Origin: HGM13006 sp963650135
GTDB lineage: Bacteria; Bacillota; Clostridia; Oscillospirales; Oscillospiraceae
Assembly (NCBI GenBank): GCA_963650135.1
Contig: CAVJLG010000040.1
Span: 1-24,015, forward strand
DNA length: 24,015 nucleotides
Reading direction: 5' to 3'
Below, piece by piece: positions 1 to 6,653 of the stretch. The stretch's first letter is position 1, and each line of letters opens with the position of its first letter. A program made the position numbers and the translations under genes. The notes below the pieces were generated by a model. The model ran no database searches, was not told where the DNA came from, and was given only the letters and a program-made list of their open reading frames with translations.

Positions 1-9
1 TCCTTTATT
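1..9 (-). promoter_or_regulatory. Probable ribosome binding site of tsf, just outside the window
   Basis: After the rpsB stop at 69, the minus strand runs through about 60 bases without a recognisable gene and reaches AATAAAGGA at the very edge. This is a Shine-Dalgarno-like sequence. tsf (elongation factor Ts) follows rpsB in nearly all Firmicutes, so it probably starts a few bases beyond position 1. A short open frame from an ATG at 50 does not resemble EF-Ts and has no ribosome site. Confidence 0.35.
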
Positions 10-68
10 GAATCGCTTTGACCTCGATGTTCAATGTGTGTTTTGCTCATCTCTATTATGTGAAAGAA

Positions 69-809
69 TTATTCAGCAGCGGGTGCCTCGGTAGTCTCCT
101 CAGCGGGAGCAGCCTCAGCGGTATCCTCACCCTGCTTGCCCTCCTGCACGGCGTTGGCCATGGTAGCGGAGATCAGCTTGATGGCACGGATTGCGTCATC
201 GTTGCCGGGGATCACATAATCGATCTCATCGGGATCGCAGTTGGTATCAACAATCGCTACAATGGGAATATGCAGCTTGCGGGCCTCAGCAATGGCGTTA
301 CGCTCCTTGCGGGGGTCAACGATAAACAGAGCGCCGGGGAGCTTCTTCATGTTCTTCACGCCGCCCAGGTACTTCTCCAGCTTCTCGATCTCCAGGTTCA
401 GCTTTGCAACTTCCTTCTTGGGGAGCATTGCGAAGGTGCCGTCCTCCTGCATCTTGTGCAGCTGGTTCAGGCGCTCAACACGGGTACGCATGGTCTTGAA
501 GTTGGTGAGCATGCCGCCCAGCCAACGAGCGTTTACATAGAACATGCCAACGCGCTCAGCCTCTTCCTTAATTGCCTCCTGTGCCTGCTTCTTGGTGCCG
601 ACAAACAGGATGGTCTCGCCGGATGCAGCCAGATCGCGTACAAAGTTGTATGCTTCCTCCAGCTTCTTCACGGTCTTCTGGAGATCGATGATATAAATAC
701 CATTTCTCTCGGTGTAGATGTAGGAAGCCATCTTGGGGTTCCATCTTCTGGTCTGATGACCAAAGTGAACGCCGGCCTCCAGCAGCTGCTTCATAGATAC
801 GACTGCCAT
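69..809 (-). CDS. rpsB: 30S ribosomal protein S2
   Basis: Ribosomal protein S2 is a component of the small subunit head and is needed for S1 binding and translation initiation. The 246-aa protein opens with MAVVSMKQLLEAGVHFGHQ, a near-universal S2 start, followed by the conserved RRWNPKM segment, ILFVGTKKQAQEAI and MLTNF. The C-terminal tail is rich in Ala, Glu and Thr, as in many clostridial S2 proteins. I chose the ATG at 809 because an AAGGAGG site lies 10 bases upstream (820-826) and the family sequence begins there. The frame stays open to 851, but those 14 extra residues are leader. The gene has its own strong promoter (928-956) and tsf is expected next. The identification is secure. 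Confidence 0.98.
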   Translation of the reverse strand: MAVVSMKQLLEAGVHFGHQTRRWNPKMASYIYTERNGIYIIDLQKTVKKLEEAYNFVRDLAASGETILFVGTKKQAQEAIKEEAERVGMFYVNARWLGGMLTNFKTMRTRVERLNQLHKMQEDGTFAMLPKKEVAKLNLEIEKLEKYLGGVKNMKKLPGALFIVDPRKERNAIAEARKLHIPIVAIVDTNCDPDEIDYVIPGNDDAIRAIKLISATMANAVQEGKQGEDTAEAAPAEETTEAPAAE

Positions 810-855
810 AATTGTTTTTCCTCCTTTAAGTTGTCCCGCCACCCCAATCATCTCC

Positions 856-882
856 CTGCCAGACCTTTCGGCACCATGGCAG
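856..882 (-). promoter_or_regulatory. Hairpin in the rpsB mRNA leader
   Basis: Between the promoter and the ribosome site, the leader (about 112 nt) contains CTGCCA and TGGCAG arms. They enclose an inner GCC-GAAA-GGT stem capped by a GNRA-type loop. Leaders of ribosomal protein genes often bind their own product, but I do not recognise this as a described S2-binding motif. It may be only a stable leader stem. Confidence 0.4.
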
Positions 883-927
883 AAATCCTTGGGTGTGTGT
901 GGTACTCCGTCTATGCAGAGCCTTTAA

Positions 928-956
928 ATTATACTACATCTTGTGCCCCAATGCAA
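928..956 (-). promoter_or_regulatory. Sigma-A promoter of rpsB
   Basis: On the minus strand a -35 element TTGCAT (951-956) and a perfect -10 TATAAT (928-933) are separated by exactly 17 bases. Transcription would start near 921, leaving a leader of roughly 110 nt before rpsB. This is a near-consensus housekeeping promoter, as expected for a ribosomal protein gene. Confidence 0.8.
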
Positions 957-975
957 GAAAAATATACAATTTTTC
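957..975 (-). terminator. Weak candidate terminator after ylmC
   Basis: GAAAAAT and ATTTTTC form a 7-bp AT-rich stem with a 5-base loop that overlaps the ylmC stop codon. The U-run lies in the right arm rather than after it, so termination efficiency is doubtful. It sits directly upstream of the rpsB -35 element. Confidence 0.3.
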
Positions 976-1252
976 AGAAGAATTTTTTCTTCCGGCAGGG
1001 CTTCCGAACCTTCTCCACCTCAATCTCCACCAGGATAATATCGCCGCCCATCCGCCGAATGCTGCTCCAGGGAATCACATAATCGTCTTCTCTTCCAAAC
1101 AGTCCGAAGAATTTCGCCTTTCCCGGCACAATGATGGCCACTACATTTCCTCCGGTACAGTCCAGCTCCAGATCCGACACAAATCCAATCCGGCAGCCGT
1201 CACAGATATTGATGACCTCGCGGCATCGAAGCTCTGACATGGTTACGATCAT
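974..1252 (-). CDS. YlmC/YmxH family sporulation protein (PRC-barrel)
   Basis: This 92-aa protein has the small beta-barrel (PRC-barrel-like) fold expected from motifs such as MSELRCREVINICDGCRIGFVSDLE in the N-terminal half and DDYVIPWSSIRRMGGDIILVEIE near the end. The family is annotated as YlmC/YmxH sporulation protein and is commonly found next to sigG in Firmicutes; its biochemical role is unknown. The C-terminus ends in a basic stretch (RKPCRKKKFF). I placed the start at the ATG at 1252, preceded by GGGGAGGGG. The frame is open up to 1276, but that start lacks a better ribosome site. Only 30 bases separate it from sigG, so the two are very likely co-transcribed and made in the forespore. 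Confidence 0.85.
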   Translation of the reverse strand: MIVTMSELRCREVINICDGCRIGFVSDLELDCTGGNVVAIIVPGKAKFFGLFGREDDYVIPWSSIRRMGGDIILVEIEVEKVRKPCRKKKFF

Positions 1253-1282
1253 GCATTCCCCTCCCCGAAGATGCATTGGGTT

Positions 1283-2065
1283 TTACCCTTGCACGGAAAT
1301 TGCCTTTCGAATCTGCGAAATTGCGCCCTTCTCCAGCCGGGATACCTGGGCTTGGGAGATTCCCACCTCCCCTGCCACCTCCATCTGGGTTCTTCCGTCG
1401 TAAAACCGCAGGGCCAGAATTCGTTTTTCCCGGTCCGTAAGGTTCTTCATGGCCTCCCGCAGGGCAATGTGCTCAATCCATCGCTCGTCGGTATTCCGGG
1501 TGTCCTTTACCTGGTCCATCACCGTCAGCGGATCGCCGCCGTTGGAATAGATGGGGTCGTACAGGCTCACCGGCGAAGCAATCGCGTCCATGGCGAAATT
1601 GACCTCCTCCACGGGAAGCTCCAGCTTCTTGGCGATTTCCTCCATGGTGGGCTCCTTCTGGTGCTCCCGCATCAGCTGCTCCCGGGTTTGCAACACCCGA
1701 TAGGCCGTGTCCCGGAGGCTGCGGCTCACCCGAATGGCGCTGTTGTCCCGCAAAAATCGCCGGATTTCCCCCGCAATCATGGGCACGCCATAGGTGGAGA
1801 ACTTGGTGTTCAGACTGATATCGAAGTTCTCGATGGCCTTGAGCAATCCAATGCAGCCCACCTGAAACAAATCGTCCGGATTTTCGCCGCTGCTGGAAAA
1901 CCGCTGAATCACACTGAGCACCAGCCGCAGATTTCCCTCCACCAGCGCATTTCTGGCGGACTGATCTCCGGCCTTGTACCGGCGCATCAGATCCATCATT
2001 TCGTCATTTTTCAGTACCTTTAGTTTTGATGTGTTTACTCCGCAGATTTCAACCTTCCCAAGCAT
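1283..2065 (-). CDS. sigG: RNA polymerase sporulation sigma factor SigG
   Basis: Sigma-G directs late forespore transcription. The 260-aa protein matches the family throughout. It has the KVEICGVNTSKL N-terminus typical of SigG, region 2 with NLRLVLSVIQRF and DDLFQVGCIGLLKAIENFD, the -10-binding segment KFSTYGVPMIAGEIRRFLRD, region 3 with RVSRSLRDTAY, and region 4 with the helix-turn-helix TQMEVAGEVGISQAQVSRLEK. SigF lacks this KVEICGV N-terminus, so SigG is preferred. The start ATG has a GGGAGG site (2074-2079) 8 bases upstream, but that site lies inside a hairpin (2074-2112), which suggests translational control. A possible forespore promoter lies at 2121-2147. It is followed by ylmC. The upstream neighbour is a lipoprotein gene with no clear terminator between them, so read-through is possible. 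Confidence 0.96.
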   Translation of the reverse strand: MLGKVEICGVNTSKLKVLKNDEMMDLMRRYKAGDQSARNALVEGNLRLVLSVIQRFSSSGENPDDLFQVGCIGLLKAIENFDISLNTKFSTYGVPMIAGEIRRFLRDNSAIRVSRSLRDTAYRVLQTREQLMREHQKEPTMEEIAKKLELPVEEVNFAMDAIASPVSLYDPIYSNGGDPLTVMDQVKDTRNTDERWIEHIALREAMKNLTDREKRILALRFYDGRTQMEVAGEVGISQAQVSRLEKGAISQIRKAISVQG

Positions 2066-2073
2066 ATGAAAAA

Positions 2074-2112
2074 CCTCCCGGAAAAATTCCTGTTAGAATT
2101 TTTCCCAGGAGG
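2074..2112 (-). promoter_or_regulatory. sigG leader hairpin hiding the ribosome binding site
   Basis: Bases 2074-2089 and 2096-2112 pair through 10 inner and 5 outer base pairs with a small internal loop (2 by 1) and a 6-base loop. The whole GGGAGG ribosome site of sigG lies in the downstream arm of the transcript, paired with CCTCC. The inferred transcript start falls immediately before the upstream arm, so the leader is almost entirely this stem. I recall a comparable occluding hairpin described for B. subtilis sigG. Confidence 0.75.
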
Positions 2113-2120
2113 CAAATTTT

Positions 2121-2147
2121 CATTCTGCCGAAAAAGAGAACTTATGC
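2121..2147 (-). promoter_or_regulatory. Candidate forespore (sigma-F/G type) promoter of sigG
   Basis: The minus strand carries GCATA (2143-2147), the usual -35 core for sigma-F and sigma-G. Further downstream CGGCAGAATG (2121-2130) fits GGnnAnAHTR except at the first base. The 12-base gap is shorter than the usual sigma-F spacing, so the assignment is tentative. The placement, ending just before the leader hairpin, fits well. Confidence 0.4.
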
Positions 2148-2160
2148 AGAGTTTCAGAGA

Positions 2161-3135
2161 TTACTGCCCGTCCGTAACCAAAAAGCCATAGACCGCGCTG
2201 CCCTGATAGTTCTCCGACTGCCAGGTTCCGCTTACCACATAGACCATATTGACGTCGCCGTCCTCCAGTGTGATTTCGCCGCTGTCGCTGACAGGAACTT
2301 CCGTGCCGGTATCCTCGGGGTCATCCTGGCGGTACACGGTCACGGTCATAGTGTCCGGCTGGGGCGCAAACACCAGCTTTACGGTGTCGAAGTTGGTACG
2401 CTTGACGGTGGTATACTCGTCAAAGAACCAGTCCTGGGGCTTTTGCCCGTCCAGCGCCGCATTGGACATGCCGCCCTCCATGGAACTGTCGTCGCCATAG
2501 CTCCAATCCCCGGTTTTATAGGGAATCATCTGAGAATACTGCCCCAGAGAATCCTTGTACTGCACCACCAAATCCGGCGCCTGGTTGACCACCTCCGGCT
2601 CCCACCACTTTCCGGTGCCGAAGAGATCGGGAATGTCGTTTTCAGCAGGGAAATCCGGGTCTTCCTCGTTATTGGTCACTACAATTTTTGTGGCAGAAAT
2701 CTGGGCCGGAATGCTCATGGTCACAACGCCCGGGAACGTTACATCCATCAGGCAGCCTCGGTTCATGTCCTCCAGGGTCATGGGGTTCCCATCGGCATCG
2801 GTGATTTCCGCGTTGTCGATATAGACCTTAATATAGTCGCCGCCCATGGCCTCAGTTCCGGCGTCGTCATAGCATGCCGCCATAATGGAGCTATCCTTCA
2901 AATCCAGGAAATAGATCATTCCAACGGTGGGTTCTCCGTTATTCGGGTCAGCGTGATTATCCCGATCACTGGACGCTGCTTCTGGCGCACTGTTCGACGC
3001 GGAATTCGTCTCGGCGGATGAAGCGGGTGCAGATGAAGCAGGTGCAGTGGATTCCGAAGCCGCCTGACTGCTGCCGCAAGCAGTGAATCCGGCCATCAGC
3101 GTCAACGCAAATATCATGCTCATCATTCGTTTCAT
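2161..3135 (-). CDS. Putative lipoprotein of unknown function
   Basis: This 324-aa protein begins with a lipoprotein signal: MKRMM, a hydrophobic run, then FTAC with Cys at residue 20. A Ser/Ala/Thr/Glu-rich low-complexity linker follows (about residues 21-65), typical of a tether to the membrane surface. The rest is acidic and beta-rich. The C-terminal third (about 250-322) contains PDTMTVTVYRQDD and ends SAVYGFLVTDG, which looks like an immunoglobulin-like or pilus-style fold, but I do not recognise a named family. The start is well supported by AAGGAGG (3144-3150), 8 bases upstream. A terminator (3174-3217) separates it from the preceding gene, so it should have its own promoter, although I could not identify one. 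No function is proposed. Confidence 0.8.
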   Translation of the reverse strand: MKRMMSMIFALTLMAGFTACGSSQAASESTAPASSAPASSAETNSASNSAPEAASSDRDNHADPNNGEPTVGMIYFLDLKDSSIMAACYDDAGTEAMGGDYIKVYIDNAEITDADGNPMTLEDMNRGCLMDVTFPGVVTMSIPAQISATKIVVTNNEEDPDFPAENDIPDLFGTGKWWEPEVVNQAPDLVVQYKDSLGQYSQMIPYKTGDWSYGDDSSMEGGMSNAALDGQKPQDWFFDEYTTVKRTNFDTVKLVFAPQPDTMTVTVYRQDDPEDTGTEVPVSDSGEITLEDGDVNMVYVVSGTWQSENYQGSAVYGFLVTDGQ

Positions 3136-3173
3136 GGTGTAAACCTCCTTTTGTCTGTATAGACGTATGGTTC

Positions 3174-3217
3174 AAAAAAAGGTTCCATGGAACGTTTGCC
3201 AGCCCATGGAACCTTTT
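3174..3217 (-). terminator. Intrinsic terminator after the DUF4127-SLH gene
   Basis: AAAAGGTTCCATGG (3204-3217 on the minus strand) pairs perfectly with CCATGGAACCTTTT (3177-3190) across a 13-base loop. A run of seven T ends the right arm. It lies 26 bases past the stop of the surface protein gene and is a strong rho-independent terminator. Confidence 0.9.
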
Positions 3218-3242
3218 CAGTGATCCCGTATAACAGAAAAAA

Positions 3243-5657
3243 TTACGATGCAAAATGTCCAATTGATGCTTCCACAATGGCCTGATAGCCCCAGAACGAG
3301 GTAGGAACATCCCCATAAATCGAGCTTTCCATCGCCCAATCCGGTGCAGAATCAGTCCGGTCAAACAGGCGGCCCAGCATCACCACTGCCTCGGTACGGG
3401 TTACCAGCTCCTCAGGCCGGAAGCTTCCGTCCATATAGCCATTGACAACGCCCGCATCGGCCAGCAGGTAAACATTGTCCGTGTACCATATTTTTTGAGA
3501 CTTAGATACATCGCTAAACGTCACATCTGCTACCCGCTTCAGCTTAATATGCTCCGCCTTGAGATACTGCGCCAGCATACTGACAAATTCCGCGCGGGTC
3601 ATATTATTGTCACCCTGGAACGATCCGTCCGTGTAGCCGCGCATATAGCCCTTTTCATAAGCCGTTGCAACATAAGGCTTCGCCCAATCAGAAACATCCG
3701 CAAACGGGCAGTCTTCCGAATCGGTGAGGGCCGTCTCCGAAACAGCAATCAGCATTTTCGCAGCCTGATTGCGGGTCAGACTCGCCTGCGGCGCAAAGGT
3801 ACCGTCTCCCATGCCCTGCACATAGCCAGCATGATACTGATAAGGATACGCATCCTCGGCAATCGTACAGGAAACATCGAAATCGATCTCAAAGGTACGA
3901 TTCCATGGGAAGCTGTACTCCGGAATGGAAATATTCGAAATCGCAGCGGTGGTATAGGGTGCAAGGCCTACAATGAGATTGGACGCCTTAATGTTGTCCA
4001 GCAGCACCCCCACGTTTTGCTTCATATTGGCATCGAGAATTTGGTCATAGGAATCCAGGCTTGCTTGATCGTCGGTACCAAAATTGTTGCAGTTTACGCC
4101 CATGCTGTCCAGCTGCCGAATGGTCTGCTCCGATACGCCATCGTTCTTATAGTATTCCAGCACCAGGGCCGTAACAATTGTCTCGGCCTGGGCCGCAATG
4201 GCCTTGTCAGAAACATTCTGGCTCAGGGATCGATAACGGGCAATGCCGTAGCTCAGACACATCGGAACCTGAATCACATCGTCGCTTCCGCCGGAGTAGG
4301 ACAGAAGACTGCCCAAATGCACCGACTGAATCAGCATTTGATGCAGCAGCTCCCGATCCTCTTCCGTAAAGTCCAAGATCATGGTCGGGATACCATTTTG
4401 CTCATTTTGATTGATCTGCTCAATCAGCTGCATAAATACCGTTTTATTTTTTTCATGATCCGAAGAGCTGGACACCAGCAGCAGAGAAATATCGCCGCTC
4501 TCCTCATCTGTGATCTCTGCTTCCAGATAGTCCGCCGTTGTCTTCAGCAGCTCAGATACGGTCATATAGTTATAGTCAGGCACCCAGTCGCTCTCAATAC
4601 CGAAGTATTTCACTGCCAATGCGGTGTTCAGCGTTTCCGTCTGCTCGCCATAGTATTTGCAGAGAATCATTGGGGCAATTCCGTCCAGCGCAGACAGCAT
4701 GGTAACATTCTTACCGCCAATTCGCTCGATATAGGCAATTTCATTGGTATGAATGTTGTTGCCGTCGGAGGAATCATCTACTCCCAGCAAATACTCCACA
4801 TTTGACTTTTTTGCCAAGCGGCGCACCGCATAATCCACCAGCCGCAGCTTTCGCTCCCGAATCTGGAGATACTGCTCAATGATGGTATCGTCATCCAGCT
4901 GTTCCACAGAAGCATTACGGTGTTCCGCCTCCAGCGCGCCCTCCATTCCCAGTGCATTCAGGACCTCCGTTTCAGCATCAACTGCGCCGCTTTCAGCCGT
5001 TACGCCCTGCGCATCGATACAGTTGGGATAATTCTGGATGACGTTTTGCAGGGTCAGCTGCCAACCGCTGAGTACCGGGCGCGCTTTCATGCCATAGCTT
5101 CTGGTCAAGTAGTAGGCCCTCAGGCCATAGCCGCCATAGCCCGAAGACATCGCAAGCCGCAGAATCGAATCGATCACATACACATGCTTCGTCCGGGACA
5201 GCGAAGCAATGTAATCAATGACGTTGTATTCGGTCATCGTCGTGCCATTTGGCAGCACAATGGGTTCCATCTCCGTCATGCAGCGAGAGTTCATCAGCCC
5301 ACCGGAGAGCAGCTGATCCAGCGAGATGATAAACGTATCATACTGATCCGCCTGCTCCATGAGCCAAGCCAACAGCGCCCCACGGTCGCCGGACTGGGTA
5401 CCGTTAGCATTCTTCGGCTGCCCATCCAACCGCGTGGTATAGAGGTCCTGAGTCGGCATCACCAAGGTCAAATCCAGTGACTCCGCCAGCTGCTTCACAC
5501 GGTGATCATTCAACGGCCGATCGTCCAGCGGAATATAGACAATCGCTTTGCTTTTTGCGGTGTCTTCCTCTTTGCTACCCTCCGCTGCCGCAGCCGGACA
5601 AACCATGCCGATTACCATTGCAGCCAATAGCAGAAGAGATAACAGTCTCTTTTTCAA
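3243..5657 (-). CDS. DUF4127 domain protein with C-terminal S-layer homology domains
   Basis: This is an exported cell-surface protein of about 804 aa. A signal peptide occupies roughly residues 1-25 (KKRLL, a Leu-rich core, then PAAAA). DUF4127 spans about 38-590 and starts with the family hallmark VYIPLDDRPLN; its function is not known to me. Three S-layer homology repeats follow at about 610-645, 652-698 and 714-766 (signatures GYVQGMGDGTF, GYMRGYTDGSF and GVVNGYMDGSF). A partial fourth repeat (YGDVPTSFWGYQ) lies at the C-terminus. SLH repeats normally bind pyruvylated wall polysaccharide, so the protein is probably wall-anchored. For the start, the TTG at 5657 sits 7 bases after GGAGG. 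An ATG at 5663 is too close to that site but cannot be excluded. The gene follows folD by about 25 bases without a terminator between, so the two are probably one transcript. Confidence 0.88.
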   Translation of the reverse strand: MKKRLLSLLLLAAMVIGMVCPAAAAEGSKEEDTAKSKAIVYIPLDDRPLNDHRVKQLAESLDLTLVMPTQDLYTTRLDGQPKNANGTQSGDRGALLAWLMEQADQYDTFIISLDQLLSGGLMNSRCMTEMEPIVLPNGTTMTEYNVIDYIASLSRTKHVYVIDSILRLAMSSGYGGYGLRAYYLTRSYGMKARPVLSGWQLTLQNVIQNYPNCIDAQGVTAESGAVDAETEVLNALGMEGALEAEHRNASVEQLDDDTIIEQYLQIRERKLRLVDYAVRRLAKKSNVEYLLGVDDSSDGNNIHTNEIAYIERIGGKNVTMLSALDGIAPMILCKYYGEQTETLNTALAVKYFGIESDWVPDYNYMTVSELLKTTADYLEAEITDEESGDISLLLVSSSSDHEKNKTVFMQLIEQINQNEQNGIPTMILDFTEEDRELLHQMLIQSVHLGSLLSYSGGSDDVIQVPMCLSYGIARYRSLSQNVSDKAIAAQAETIVTALVLEYYKNDGVSEQTIRQLDSMGVNCNNFGTDDQASLDSYDQILDANMKQNVGVLLDNIKASNLIVGLAPYTTAAISNISIPEYSFPWNRTFEIDFDVSCTIAEDAYPYQYHAGYVQGMGDGTFAPQASLTRNQAAKMLIAVSETALTDSEDCPFADVSDWAKPYVATAYEKGYMRGYTDGSFQGDNNMTRAEFVSMLAQYLKAEHIKLKRVADVTFSDVSKSQKIWYTDNVYLLADAGVVNGYMDGSFRPEELVTRTEAVVMLGRLFDRTDSAPDWAMESSIYGDVPTSFWGYQAIVEASIGHFAS

Positions 5658-5681
5658 ATTCATTCCTCCCAAACTTGCACT

Positions 5682-6533
5682 TTATAGTCCGTTTTGCTGA
5701 CGGCAGGCAGTCAGGGTATTTTCCAGCAGCATGACACGGGTCATAGGGCCAACGCCGCCAGGTACCGGGGTAATGGCGCTGGCCTTCTGGAAGACTGCGG
5801 GATAATCCACGTCGCCACAGAGCTTTCCTTCGGCATTGCGGTTCATCGCAACATCGATCACTACCGCGCCGTCTTTGACCATATCTTCGGTTACAAAGCC
5901 GGTTTTTCCCACCGCAGAAATCAAAATATCCGCCTGAAGGGTTTGCGCCTTGAGGTCCTTGGTGCCGGAGTGGCAAATGGTCACGGTGCCGTTTTTCTGG
6001 AGCAGCAGCAGTGCCATAGGCTTGCCTACAATGTTGCTGCGTCCAATGACCACGCAGTGCTTTCCGGCAGGATCAATATGATATGCCTCCATAAGCTTTA
6101 CAATTCCCGCCGGGGTGCAGGGGGCAAACCGCGGCATGCCCTGAGTCAGATAGCCAACATTCGTGGGATGGAATGCATCCACATCCTTCGCCGGGTCAAT
6201 GGCTTCGATCACATGCTGGGCGTTAATCTGCTTGGGCAGAGGCAGCTGCACCAGAATGCCATGAATGGAACGATCATGATTCAGGGTATCCAGCAGCTCC
6301 AGCAGCTCCTGCTCGGTGGTTTCCTCCGGGAGATGGTACATTGCGCTGTAAATGCCACATTCCTGGCAGTCTTTTTCTTTATTCCGCACATAGACCTTGG
6401 ACGCGGAGTTCTCCCCCACCAGCACCACTGCCATGCCCGGACGGCAGCCCTTTGCTGCCAGCTCCTCCACCTGCTTGCGGATTTCTTCCTTGCACTGCGC
6501 AGACAATGCCTTGCCATCTAAGACCGTTGCCAT
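5682..6533 (-). CDS. folD: Bifunctional methylenetetrahydrofolate dehydrogenase / methenyltetrahydrofolate cyclohydrolase
   Basis: FolD interconverts 5,10-methylene-, 5,10-methenyl- and 10-formyl-tetrahydrofolate in the cytoplasm, supplying one-carbon units for purines and fMet-tRNA. The 283-aa length is standard. Signature segments are SKVYVRNKEKDC (the active-site Lys region), GILVQLPLPKQ, the Rossmann motif GRSNIVGKPMALLLL for NAD(P), and the C-terminal PVPGGVGPMTR. The ATG at 6533 has an AGGAGG site about 9 bases upstream; the frame stays open to 6608, but that stretch is promoter sequence. The gene is separated from recN by a terminator and has its own promoter (6580-6608). In many Firmicutes folD sits between nusB and xseA. 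Here it has been moved out of that operon and is paired with a surface protein gene. Confidence 0.97.
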   Translation of the reverse strand: MATVLDGKALSAQCKEEIRKQVEELAAKGCRPGMAVVLVGENSASKVYVRNKEKDCQECGIYSAMYHLPEETTEQELLELLDTLNHDRSIHGILVQLPLPKQINAQHVIEAIDPAKDVDAFHPTNVGYLTQGMPRFAPCTPAGIVKLMEAYHIDPAGKHCVVIGRSNIVGKPMALLLLQKNGTVTICHSGTKDLKAQTLQADILISAVGKTGFVTEDMVKDGAVVIDVAMNRNAEGKLCGDVDYPAVFQKASAITPVPGGVGPMTRVMLLENTLTACRQQNGL

Positions 6534-6579
6534 ATCAAAATTCCTCCTGGATTCACAAATCGCAAATTTATACAATTTT

Positions 6580-6608
6580 AGTGTAACATACTTATGTATA
6601 AAAAGCAA
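6580..6608 (-). promoter_or_regulatory. Sigma-A promoter of folD
   Basis: TTGCTT (6603-6608) and TACACT (6580-6585) on the minus strand are separated by 17 bases. The -35 element overlaps the U-tract of the recN terminator, so one operon ends exactly where the next begins. The spacer and leader are AT-rich compared with the surroundings. Confidence 0.65.
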
Positions 6609-6647
6609 GAAGCAGGATACGACAGATAAAATTCCGCCGTATCCTGC
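6601..6647 (-). terminator. Intrinsic terminator at the end of the recN operon
   Basis: GCAGGATACG (6638-6647) and CGTATCCTGC (6612-6621) form a perfect 10-bp stem with a 16-base loop. On the minus strand it is followed by TTCTTGCTTTTT. It lies just after the recN stop at 6654 and closes the long nusB-recN gene cluster. Confidence 0.85.
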
Positions 6648-6653
6648 CTATTT

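Noticed and set aside
18..1082. Long plus-strand open frame of 354 codons across rpsB
   Set aside because: It is antisense to a certain ribosomal protein gene and its sequence is a low-complexity Leu/His/Gly shadow with no ribosome site.
2026..3021. Plus-strand open frame of 331 codons
   Set aside because: It is antisense to the lipoprotein gene and the start of sigG; it is a codon-bias shadow without a start signal.
3495..4805. Plus-strand open frame of 436 codons
   Set aside because: It lies entirely opposite the DUF4127-SLH gene, is rich in His, Arg and Ile from reversed codons, and resembles no family.
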